DNA from: UBA7359 sp038142205 | GTDB taxonomy: Bacteria > Pseudomonadota > Gammaproteobacteria > Eutrophobiales > Eutrophobiaceae | Reading direction: 5' to 3' | Assembly (NCBI GenBank): GCA_038142205.1 | Contig: JAYQJO010000001.1 | Location: 2,170,001-2,234,000, forward strand | Length of the DNA: 64,000 bases | In this document: in pieces, positions 17,271 through 24,377 of the stretch | Layout: every line of letters begins with the position of its first letter | How positions within the stretch are numbered: position 1 is the stretch's first letter | Notes under the pieces: generated by a model | What the model was told of the DNA's origin: nothing | Databases searched by the model: none | Seen by the model: only the letters and a program-made list of their open reading frames with translations | Position numbers and translations under genes: made by a program

Positions 17271-17600
17271 TTATTTAGTATTTTTATCTATCCATTCTAA
17301 ATATGCAGTTAATCCTGCTTCAATAGGGACTGCAATAACTTCAGGAAGTTCGTAAGGGTGTACCTTTTTGATATACGTTTCTAATGCTTGATAATTATTG
17401 GAAGTCGTCTTGATAACCAGCATATGTTCATTGGCCGTATCCACCTTACCAACCCAGCTAAAAAACGACTGCACGCCGGGAAGAATATTGACACAAGCAG
17501 CCAGTTTTTCCGTTACCAGATCCTGAGCAATCTTTTTGGCGGAGATGGTCCCCGGGCACATTGTGATAACGAGTATATGTTGTGCTGTTTTTTCTATCAT
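17271..17600 (-). CDS. cutA: Divalent-cation tolerance protein CutA
   Basis: A 109-residue trimeric CutA1 protein. The motifs TMCPGTISAKKIAQDLV, KLAACVNILPGVQSFFSW and HPYELPEVIAVPIEAGLTAYLEWI match the family along its length. CutA binds Cu(II) in vitro and is tied to copper tolerance in E. coli, although its precise role is unsettled. The gene abuts dsbD, the same neighbour it has in E. coli, so the two are one transcription unit. Confidence 0.95.
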   Translation of the reverse strand: MIEKTAQHILVITMCPGTISAKKIAQDLVTEKLAACVNILPGVQSFFSWVGKVDTANEHMLVIKTTSNNYQALETYIKKVHPYELPEVIAVPIEAGLTAYLEWIDKNTK

Positions 17601-17702
17601 GGTCGCTGATTATCAAAAAATAACTTGTAAATTAGTATTTTGCCCATACATCCATAATAATGCCACTATTGCACAACAGAATTATCCTGGAGATAAAATT
17701 AC

Positions 17703-18128
17703 TTGTTCAGAATACTTTTTATCCTATTCCTGATTATACCCTTAATTGAAATCGCTATTTTGATCGAAATAGGCAGGGTTTTTGGTGCTGGCTATACCAT
17801 TGCTTTGGTTATTGGCACGGCTGCATTGGGTGCAGCGCTGTTTCGCCAACAAGGTTTATCAACGCTGGCAAAAGTACAGATGAGTATGCACGAAGGCAAC
17901 CTACCTGCAACCGAACTGATTGAAGGCTTAATGTTACTGATTGCAGGTGCATTATTATTAACGCCCGGTTTTTTTACTGATGTGTTTGGTTTTCTTGTAT
18001 TAATCCCACCATTACGAAATAAAATTGCGCAAACTCTTTTAATAAACTTTTTACAATCTCATATTGTTAATGTTCGCCAAACGGATTCAGGGCGAGTTAT
18101 AGAAGCTGAACATTGGGATTCAGAGTAA
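17703..18128 (+). CDS. fxsA: FxsA family inner-membrane protein
   Basis: The 141-residue protein has the FxsA signature: an N-terminal membrane span (FILFLIIPLIEIAILIEIG), a short loop VFGAGYTIALVIGTAALGAALFRQQG and another hydrophobic stretch LLIAGALLLTPGFFTDVFGFLVLIPP. In E. coli its overproduction relieves exclusion of phage T7 by the F plasmid. The native role is unknown. The start is TTG at 17703 with GGAGAT upstream, since no ATG fits the conserved N-terminus. trmH follows 12 bases after the stop. Confidence 0.9.
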   Translation: MFRILFILFLIIPLIEIAILIEIGRVFGAGYTIALVIGTAALGAALFRQQGLSTLAKVQMSMHEGNLPATELIEGLMLLIAGALLLTPGFFTDVFGFLVLIPPLRNKIAQTLLINFLQSHIVNVRQTDSGRVIEAEHWDSE

Positions 18129-18140
18129 AGCTAAACAATT

Positions 18141-18812
18141 GTGAATCGTGAACACCGATCGAATCTGATTTCAAAATTGTCAGACGTAATTAACGACGAT
18201 CGTATAGAACGGCTGCAAGAAGTATTAAATCAACGTACCCGTTATCTCACCGTTGTACTCGATGATATCTATCAACCACAAAACTCCAGCGCGGTTATTC
18301 GCACTTGTGAATGTATTGGCATACAGGACTTGCACATCATAGAAGACAGAAACGCGCATAAAACAAGCCGAGATGTTGTTAAAGGCTCATCAAAATGGAT
18401 AAGCCTGAATCATCATGATAAGAACCGGATTGATTGCATAAAAAAACTAAGAGATAACGATTACAACATCGTTGCAATGACATTAAGCGAAGACAGTATT
18501 CCACTTGAGTCTTTACCCATAAATGAAAAGCTCGCACTCTGTTTCGGTTGTGAGGAAACAGGACTCGACAAAGAAATTGAAGAAAGCGCTGACTATAAAG
18601 TACAAATCCCCATACATGGATTTACTCAAAGCTATAATATTTCCGTCAGTGCCGGCATCAGTCTTTATTACTTATACAATAAAATAAAAACAACAGAACA
18701 AAGCTGGCAGCTTAGTAATGCAGAAAAGGAAGAATTGCTTATTGACTGGCTGAGTAAATCAACACCGACCGGACAGTTCTTACTTGATAAATACAAAGAA
18801 GAAATACCTTAA
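18141..18812 (+). CDS. trmH: tRNA (guanosine-18-2'-O)-methyltransferase
   Basis: A 223-residue SPOUT-class methyltransferase for Gm18 in tRNA D-loops. SPOUT motifs are VIRTCECIGIQDLHIIED (motif 1), LCFGCEETGLDKEI (motif 2) and VQIPIHGFTQSYNISVSAGI (motif 3, knot). The start is GTG at 18141. It probably shares a message with fxsA. The stop codon lies inside the R' box of the terminal attC of integron B, so the cassette array sits directly against the end of this housekeeping gene without damaging it. Confidence 0.93.
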   Translation: MNREHRSNLISKLSDVINDDRIERLQEVLNQRTRYLTVVLDDIYQPQNSSAVIRTCECIGIQDLHIIEDRNAHKTSRDVVKGSSKWISLNHHDKNRIDCIKKLRDNDYNIVAMTLSEDSIPLESLPINEKLALCFGCEETGLDKEIEESADYKVQIPIHGFTQSYNISVSAGISLYYLYNKIKTTEQSWQLSNAEKEELLIDWLSKSTPTGQFLLDKYKEEIP

Positions 18813-18869
18813 CGTTTTAACTCAGGGGCGCGCCGACTAGGCGCGTCGCTTTGGAGTGACTTGTTATGT
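18807..18869 (-). other. attC site of the small membrane-protein cassette (array end)
   Basis: In gene orientation R'' is ACATAAC (18869-18863), followed by AAGTCACTCC. The inner arms GCGACGCGCC and GGCGCGCC pair around a short loop (TAGTC). R' is GTTAAGG (18813-18807). An additional GTT just inside (GTTAAAA) is shared with the SnoaL cassette attC of array A. It contains the trmH stop codon on the opposite strand. Confidence 0.82.
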
Positions 18870-18876
18870 TGCATTT

Positions 18877-19209
18877 TCATGCGTTCATTCCCAGCATACC
18901 GCAATAGAACCAACCAACAATAGCAACGAATGTAATTCCTTTGCCCCATATATAATTTCGCTTTTTCAAACCAAACGTAATTAACCCTATTAAAAGGATA
19001 AGAACTGCGACATAAATCAATTTGAACGTAAGACTATTTACAGGCTCAGTTAATACAGATATAGGGCCGATTATTGCTCCTAGTATAAAAACCCATATTC
19101 CTAATGGGTCTGCATCAAACATTGCTAAAAGTAACATCCCAATTACAAGGGCAAGCATGAGTAATCCCATAAATGTAATGAATGATGTATTTAATTTATC
19201 CTGCAACAT
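18877..19209 (-). CDS. Small multispan membrane protein of unknown function (integron cassette)
   Basis: A 110-residue protein with about four predicted membrane spans: near 10-30 (TFMGLLMLALVIGMLLLAMF), 36-55, 63-83 and 92-108. Short polar termini flank them. I do not recognise the family. There is no obvious enzymatic motif. It is cassette 3, last in array B, bounded by two well-formed attC sites, and its ATG is 4 bases inside the R' end of the preceding attC. Such orphan membrane proteins are common integron cargo. Confidence 0.7.
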   Translation of the reverse strand: MLQDKLNTSFITFMGLLMLALVIGMLLLAMFDADPLGIWVFILGAIIGPISVLTEPVNSLTFKLIYVAVLILLIGLITFGLKKRNYIWGKGITFVAIVGWFYCGMLGMNA

Positions 19210-19260
19210 AACGCCTAGCGAACCGGCGGCGAAGCCGTCGGGTTACGCGCCTTGTTAGAT
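19206..19260 (-). other. attC site of the TIR-protein cassette
   Basis: In gene orientation R'' ATCTAAC (19260-19254) is followed by AAGGCGCG, R' is GTTATGT (19212-19206) preceded by AGGC. The inner stem GACGGC/GCCGCC around TTC is strong. R'' plus flank (ACATCTAAC) is the exact reverse complement of the cassette's first bases. This is the best-formed attC of the window. Confidence 0.87.
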
Positions 19261-19265
19261 GTGAT

Positions 19266-20330
19266 TCAGAGTGCAAGTTTCTTCATTTCATTGATGGCTT
19301 CAAGTAATCTAATCGTTGCATCGCCGTCTAAAGTTTCTCCTTGGTACCTTACTTCAAAAAGCCCTTGCAGATTGGATGGTAGCTTAACCCCGTCTTTTAC
19401 CAACAAAATAAATCTCTTTCCGTAAAGACCCATAGCCGCCCCAATTTCTATTAAAACGTTTGGATTAAGCATAACTACTTCATTAGCATCTGAATCTAAG
19501 AGTTTTCGTTCATCCTCAACATGTATTATTGCGGCGCCACAATCCCTCATGTCCGACATGACTTTTTCTGGTACTGGCTTTGACACCGATTGTTTTTCTA
19601 CAGATACAACTGGCTCTAACTCACCAAATGCAAGTAATTTTTTAATAGGTTCTACGAACTGCTTGTTTTTCCCATGGGTAATAAATACTTTTTTCTTTCG
19701 CAGCTCATTTTCCTGCGTGCTTTCGTCAACGCGTGAGGAGGCGGCTTGGCTTGAGGAGGAAGACTGATTTACGACGCCTGAATCTTCTTGTTGATCCAGC
19801 TCATCATTTTCAAATTCTGCTTCATCTTCCTCATAGTCATCTTCTTCGGCTGCAGTGGGGATCGCCTTAAGATCAACGTACTGTTTATCTTTAATCTTTT
19901 TTAGTAGGCCCAGCCCTTCGGCTCCTTCCTGGATTAACTTGAACGTCTTTAACGTTCTATCTCGAGGAACATTCATTTCAGCCAGTACGTTAGAGGCAAT
20001 GTTTTCTTTTGGAAAAGGTGACCCGTCATACTTCCTTAAAAACTCACCGATAATTCTTGGTTTCAACATTGCTTCTTTTTTAGCAATCAAATCATCCCCT
20101 TCAATAGTTGGAGTGACAATTCTTTTGCCTAGTTCTGAAATTTCAATTTCCGCTGAATTATAGCTCCCTGATGTCAGCCCATACGCCGCTGACGCGCCAC
20201 ACAGCATACGGAAGGGACCGGAAGTGGGTTGCACATCAAGAGCAGCGGCAACATTAAGGGGGCTGGAGGGGTTTGATCCATAGTTATCAGCGATAGCGTT
20301 AATAATTTTTAAAGCCTGATCAATTGACAT
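19266..20330 (-). CDS. TIR-domain nucleotide-binding protein, CAP12/PycTIR-like (integron cassette)
   Basis: The C-terminal 140 residues (about 213-353) form a TIR-like domain of the predicted nucleotide-binding type (PF10137). VFITHGKNKQ is at 215-224 and NPNVLIEIGAAMG at 290-302, where Glu295 is the likely NAD-cleaving residue. Related TIR domains deplete NAD in CBASS, Pycsar and other anti-phage systems. The N-terminal 155 residues look like a helical winged-helix-type module, joined by an acidic and serine-rich linker (about 160-210). No cyclase partner is adjacent. The family-like segment QSDVPSMSIDQAL implies that translation starts upstream: an ATA codon at 20399 with AGGGG six bases before it would add 23 residues. 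Confidence 0.85.
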   Translation of the reverse strand: MSIDQALKIINAIADNYGSNPSSPLNVAAALDVQPTSGPFRMLCGASAAYGLTSGSYNSAEIEISELGKRIVTPTIEGDDLIAKKEAMLKPRIIGEFLRKYDGSPFPKENIASNVLAEMNVPRDRTLKTFKLIQEGAEGLGLLKKIKDKQYVDLKAIPTAAEEDDYEEDEAEFENDELDQQEDSGVVNQSSSSSQAASSRVDESTQENELRKKKVFITHGKNKQFVEPIKKLLAFGELEPVVSVEKQSVSKPVPEKVMSDMRDCGAAIIHVEDERKLLDSDANEVVMLNPNVLIEIGAAMGLYGKRFILLVKDGVKLPSNLQGLFEVRYQGETLDGDATIRLLEAINEMKKLAL

Positions 20331-20435
20331 GCTTGGTACATCACTTTGCTTTAATGCGACTTTACGCTTCTTGGGTGTCGCTTTTCCTTTCTCAGCTATT
20401 TATTTCCCCTAAATTTAAATTTTGCGATTTTTTAC

Positions 20436-20494
20436 ATCTAACGCCTAAAGCATGGGCGCAGCTTTGCTGCGTCCAATGCCTTTACTTGTTATGG
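20436..20494 (-). other. attC site of the coiled-coil protein cassette
   Basis: In gene orientation R'' CCATAAC (20494-20488) is followed by AAGTAAAGGCATTGG. The hairpin arms GACGCAGC and GCTGCGCC flank AAA, and the site ends with R' GTTAGAT (20442-20436). The outer arms AAAGGCAT and ATGCTTTAGG also pair. R'' matches the cassette 1 start. Confidence 0.85.
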
Positions 20495-21126
20495 CTTTTG
20501 ACCTCTTGTATTGATACCTTAGCCATATTTGTTAGCCAATTTGTTTCGTGTAGGACCATTAAGTAATTTTTTCCATTATGGTTAAACGGCCACTGTGTAC
20601 CCGGCTTAACATCTTTCAAATGATCACCGCCTTTACCTGGCAGCGTAACTTGAACATCTGCAGTGTAGTTTGGATTAAAACTGTTAACCCCAAGTGATGC
20701 AGTAGTTAAAGGATCAAAGAAAGCACCGCCTTTCTCTATTTTTGCACCATTGTAATAGGGTTTATCTAGGGGGTTAGATTCAACAGATGATGCAGCCTTT
20801 TGGCTTGCTTCTTTCATCAAGCTTGCGTTTGTCGCTTCTAGCTCTTTGACTTTGCTTTCAAGGTGCGGGATAGTTTTTGGCGTATTTACTAGCCAGCTAT
20901 GTAGTTTATTATTTTCTAGGGTTAAGTGCGATATGCGACTTTCAAGGACTTCTACTTTGGCTTTGTATTGCCCTGTCTGAGCTTTTAGATTCTCAACTTC
21001 AGCTTTATGTACGTTGAGTTTATTCTCATCGAATACGAAAGCAAATGCAGCCCAAGTGATACCTGACACTAAAAACGTATGACCCAATATTGATCTAATT
21101 GGGTGATCCTCAAACCAGTTACTCAA
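20482..21126 (-). CDS. Membrane-anchored coiled-coil protein of unknown function (integron cassette)
   Basis: A 214-residue protein. One membrane span lies near residues 12-32 (SILGHTFLVSGITWAAFAFV). A coiled coil follows at about 38-110 with regular Leu/Val spacing (VENLKAQ, VEVLESRI, LENNKL, VKELEATNASL). A C-terminal globular part (about 125-210) contains a G-K-G-G-D-H stretch and is probably a small beta domain. Orientation is likely type II, with the bulk in the periplasm. I do not recognise the family. It is the first cassette after the attI-like region, so it would be most strongly expressed and most recently acquired. Its stop lies in the attC. Confidence 0.7.
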   Translation of the reverse strand: MSNWFEDHPIRSILGHTFLVSGITWAAFAFVFDENKLNVHKAEVENLKAQTGQYKAKVEVLESRISHLTLENNKLHSWLVNTPKTIPHLESKVKELEATNASLMKEASQKAASSVESNPLDKPYYNGAKIEKGGAFFDPLTTASLGVNSFNPNYTADVQVTLPGKGGDHLKDVKPGTQWPFNHNGKNYLMVLHETNWLTNMAKVSIQEVKSHNK

Positions 21127-21434
21127 TCTTTATTCTCCTTTAGGCCATAACTATATTTTAACGGACACTTTGTCCGATATACTGCTATAGATTTTGAAAG
21201 TGGACTTCATGAAAACCCTCCTTGTTTCAATAAGATATGTGATAGATTAATTATAGTAGCTCTATATCTATAGTGTCCACTTTGCTGTTTTTCATATCTA
21301 AATTGAGTATGCCCCTATATTTAAAATATCCTCTTAAATGAGGATTTATTTATGATTTATCAATAACATATAATATTTACAGAATTATTCATATCGGACA
21401 CTTTTTTACTTATAAACCCAAGGAGCGGGTATTT
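21127..21434. promoter_or_regulatory. attI-like and promoter region between cassette 1 and the integrase gene
   Basis: This 308-base gap holds no gene. The cassette junction is at 21151/21150 (minus-strand G|TTATGGCC). Four related short motifs occur: CGGACACTTTGTCCG, itself a hairpin (21162-21176); AAAGTGGAC (21197-21205); its reverse complement GTCCACTTT (21275-21283); and CGGACACTTT (21395-21404). TGTCCGATAT (21171-21180) and ATATCGGACA (21391-21400) are perfect inverted repeats. Promoters for intI and for the cassettes should lie here. An AAGGAG precedes the intI ATG. Confidence 0.5.
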
Positions 21435-21869
21435 ATGCAAACTAAGCGACCTCCAAAGTTACTAGATCAGGTAAGGCAGCAAATTCATTTCCTACATTAT
21501 TCTAGACAAACAGAAAAAGCATATGTGCATTGGGTTCGTCGTTATATTTTATTTCATAATAAACGTCATCCCAAAGACATGGCTGGAGAAGAGTTAGCCC
21601 GCTTTTTAAATTATTTAGTGAATAAAGAAAACGTTTCAGCTTCTACACAAAATCAAGCATTAACTGCAATCATATTTTTGTATAAACAGATCCTAAATAT
21701 TGATGTTGGAGAAATTCCTGAGTTTCAATACGCACGTAAACCCAAACGCCTTCTGGTTGTATTAAATCAAAATGAAGTTAAACGTGTGTTTGAATTTTTA
21801 AATGAACCACATAAAACCATGGTCACTTGTTAAAAGGACGGTGTTAAATCTCCTTTGAATAACCTTTAA
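21435..21869 (+). pseudogene. intI: Integron integrase gene intI with internal deletion
   Basis: The first 131 codons match the N-terminal core-binding (SAM-like) domain of IntI (LLDQVRQQIHFLHYSRQTEK, YVHWVRRYILFHNKRHP, SASTQNQALTAIIFLYKQIL) and reach the start of the catalytic domain (VVLNQNEVKRVFEFL). The frame then meets TAA at 21831. After it, still in the same frame, GVKSPLNNL and a stop (21840-21869) are recognisable as the C-terminal end of an IntI protein. The catalytic Arg-His-Arg-Tyr region between is deleted. It is divergent from the cassettes, as expected of intI. Confidence 0.88.
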
Positions 21870-21909
21870 TTTTAAAAAAATCGTTATATAAATTATTGGC
21901 GACTAAACA

Positions 21910-22710
21910 TTAAAGATTTTTTGCTTTTTTTATCACTTCATAAGCCTTTCTTATTTCATGAGTTCGATCAGCTGCGATTTTCATCATTTCTTCCGGCAAT
22001 CCTTTTGCGACCAATTTATCAGGATGATGCTGACTTAATAATCGACGGTATGCTTTTTTGATTTCAGCAGGACTGGCTGACTCATCAATATCCAGTACTT
22101 CATAGGCCTGTTTTAATGATGGTGCACCATCATTGCGAGCGGCACCGGATGAGCTACTATGCATCCCGCCAATCATGGCACACAGGTGTTCGAACTCATG
22201 CTGTGAAATCTTGAGTGGCTGACAGATGTTTAATAAGACTTTGCGTTCTTCTGCATGCATGACTCCATCAGCATAAGCGGCCATGATCTGTACTTCGATA
22301 AACATGCGTAACAGATTTGGTCGAAAGCCAACTTCCTGACGAAACTGTTTTATCACATCATTTAATGGAAAAGCCGGCTTCTTACCTTCATTAAATAATT
22401 CAATAGCCGCTTTACGTTGTTCTGCATTCATATCCATTTGTTGCATGACTTGTTTAGCGAGTGATATTTCATCTTTGGTAACCTGACCGTCAGCCATGCA
22501 TATATGTCCCATAACAGAAAAGGTTGCGGTATAGAACAACGTTTGTGCGCGTTCCTGCCGCCCAAAAGCAGATTGCCTAGTCGATGATGCTGAAGAATCA
22601 TTAAGACCTTTATCAAAGTTATGGCCTAATGCTGCACCTAATAGCGCACCAATAGGTCCTCCGATCATCATGCCGAAAGTTCCGCCGAGTATTTTTCCCC
22701 ACCAATTCAT
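21910..22710 (-). CDS. djlA: Co-chaperone DjlA (TerB-like plus J domain)
   Basis: A 266-residue DjlA. A glycine-rich membrane anchor at the N-terminus (WWGKILGGTFGMMIGGPIGALLG) is followed by a TerB-like domain at about 55-175 (ATFSVMGHICMADGQVTKDEI). The C-terminal J domain (about 200-264) has the HPD motif in LSQHHPDKLVAKGLP. It stimulates DnaK and is linked to capsule/envelope stress signalling in E. coli. Length matches the family (271). It converges on the integrase pseudogene. The start ATG overlaps no other gene. Confidence 0.94.
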   Translation of the reverse strand: MNWWGKILGGTFGMMIGGPIGALLGAALGHNFDKGLNDSSASSTRQSAFGRQERAQTLFYTATFSVMGHICMADGQVTKDEISLAKQVMQQMDMNAEQRKAAIELFNEGKKPAFPLNDVIKQFRQEVGFRPNLLRMFIEVQIMAAYADGVMHAEERKVLLNICQPLKISQHEFEHLCAMIGGMHSSSSGAARNDGAPSLKQAYEVLDIDESASPAEIKKAYRRLLSQHHPDKLVAKGLPEEMMKIAADRTHEIRKAYEVIKKAKNL

Positions 22711-22814
22711 TGTTTTATATTAGCAGAACTACCATAAAAGTATTTAATGCTTAAAATCCGTTATAATACGCCGAACAATAATTACTATGAACTATCTCGA
22801 CGGTATAAAAATAC

Positions 22815-23645
22815 ATGGCTTCAAAGAATAAAAAAGATAAGAAGAAATCTAATGGCCTTTCAATGGCAGACCAGGCTGATAAACATGTTTGCTATGAACA
22901 ATCTGTTCAATGCGTTGAAGCTGAAATTGATTTTGTTGATACTACTTATAAAAAGTTACGTAAACGTTATGCAAAATCATTAAGAGAAGATTTTTGTGGC
23001 ACGACGAACACTTCTTGTGAATGGGTCAGGCGCCGTAACACAAATACCGCTATTTCTATTGACCTTGATGAAGAAGTACTTGAATGGGGTAAACAGAATA
23101 AAATCTCAACATTAACTCCGGAGCAGACCAAGCGTCTTACTGTTATTAATGACAATGTAATTACTGTAAAAACTGAACCCGTTGATATCGTATTGGCGAT
23201 GAACTTCAGTTATTGGTTACTACTGGAGCGAAAGCTAACCATTGATTATTTTAAAAGTGTCTATAAAGCACTAGCCAAAGACGGAATCTTTTTTCTTGAT
23301 GCTTATGGCGGTTATGAAGCCTTTCAGGAATTAACTGAAAAAACTAAACACAAAGACTTTACCTATATCTGGGATCAAAGCCGCTATAACCCGATTAATG
23401 GCATGGCTAAAAACCATATCCATTTTAAATTTAAAGACGGCTCAAAAATGATGAACGCGTTCAGTTATGAATGGCGTGTCTGGACCATGCCAGAAATTAT
23501 AAATATGTTGGAAGAAGCTGGATTTAAACCGGCTGTTTACTGGGAACAGGCAGATGAAGACGGGGAAGGTAATGGTGTTTTTATGCCTGAAACAGAAGGT
23601 GATGCCGATGCAGGCTGGATAGCTTATGTGGTTGCTGAAAAATAG
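22815..23645 (+). CDS. Class I SAM-dependent methyltransferase, substrate unknown
   Basis: 276 residues. The first ~18 are a lysine-rich tail (KNKKDKKK). A Rossmann-type methyltransferase core follows: LREDFCGTTNTSCEWVRR takes the place of motif I (usually D/E-x-F-x-G-T), ISIDLDEEVLEWG ends strand 2, VDIVLAMNFSYWLL is motif II and IFFLDAYGGYEAF is motif III. The D-F-C-G-T motif and NFSYW are shared by a small family of proteobacterial methyltransferases with unknown substrates. It is transcribed divergently from djlA with about 100 bases between, and no operon partner follows. Confidence 0.82.
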   Translation: MASKNKKDKKKSNGLSMADQADKHVCYEQSVQCVEAEIDFVDTTYKKLRKRYAKSLREDFCGTTNTSCEWVRRRNTNTAISIDLDEEVLEWGKQNKISTLTPEQTKRLTVINDNVITVKTEPVDIVLAMNFSYWLLLERKLTIDYFKSVYKALAKDGIFFLDAYGGYEAFQELTEKTKHKDFTYIWDQSRYNPINGMAKNHIHFKFKDGSKMMNAFSYEWRVWTMPEIINMLEEAGFKPAVYWEQADEDGEGNGVFMPETEGDADAGWIAYVVAEK

Positions 23646-23763
23646 CGCCTATATGGGTATACGACCGCATCCATGTAGCAGGTAATCGATAGAGTCGAGT
23701 CAAGAACAAAGACCTCATTAAACGGATTTTTTATTCAGACTTTAAATTTAGGCCGTATCCTTA

Positions 23764-24266
23764 TTAATCAAGTTCTTTTGGCTTAATGAATTCGATTAAT
23801 TTTCCTTTTTTCGTTTCAACATCAAATTGGTTATCAGCATATTCATAAATAACCAGGTTTGCAGTCGTCATAGTTTTATATTGAGAACCTGAACCACCAC
23901 CTAGAAAATAAACCAGCTCTTCCAAGCCGGGGTTATGTGCAACCAACATTAAACTGTTCACATTACTTTTATACAAGGCAATATTTTCGAGTAAGCTCGA
24001 AAGATTGGCTAAATAAAGATCTTCTTCATAGCTGATCTCTTTTTTATTCTTTTCTTCGATTTGTTCGACAACCAGCTCAATCGTCTGTTTAGCTCGCATT
24101 GCTGACGAAGAAATATCTTTTCAGGAATGTGATTATTTTCTAACATCCATTGCCCAATACGAATAGCACTCTTATTACCACGCTTATTTATAGGGCGATC
24201 GAAATCAGACGTACCCGTTTCCCAGTCCGACTTCGCATGACGCATGAGGTATAAATGAAAAGACAT
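23764..24266 (-). pseudogene. sixA: Phosphohistidine phosphatase SixA, single frameshift
   Basis: Two overlapping frames together make one SixA histidine phosphatase of about 167 residues. The first (from ATG at 24266) gives LYLMRHAKSDW with the catalytic RHG/RHA motif and DRPINKRG. The second, ending at 23764, gives ISSSAMRAKQTIELV and LMLVAHNPGLEELVYFLGGG. They join if one A is restored to the AAAA run near 24117-24120 (minus GAAAAG). Every family motif is otherwise intact. Either a recent lesion or a homopolymer sequencing error. SixA removes phosphate from histidine phosphocarriers such as ArcB or NPr. Confidence 0.82.
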
Positions 24267-24377
24267 AAATTTTGGTAATATTATTTATTAAATTATGCTA
24301 CATTTTGATAACACTTGCCGCTTTTAAGTAGCAATATAAACTTACAACAATAGTCATATACTCAGGCACTTTAATTC

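Larger units (their letters stand above)
18807..21869 (-). mobile_element. Decayed integron B: three gene cassettes, attI-like region and broken integrase
   Basis: Three minus-strand cassettes lie between trmH and a plus-strand integrase pseudogene, the standard integron arrangement with intI divergent from the array. All three show the cassette signature. Cassette 1 begins GTTATGGC and its attC R'' is GCCATAAC. Cassette 2 begins GTTAGATGT and its R'' is ACATCTAAC. Cassette 3 begins GTTATGTTGC and its R'' is GCAACATAAC. The reverse-complement matches are 8, 9 and 10 bases, perfect each time. The integrase is inactive, so the cassettes could move only with an integrase supplied from elsewhere. 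Confidence 0.88.

Noticed and set aside
20349..20372. PKKRKV, identical to the SV40 nuclear localisation signal, in the upstream extension of the TIR protein
   Set aside because: A short basic run in a bacterial N-terminus; coincidence is enough, and there is no eukaryotic context.
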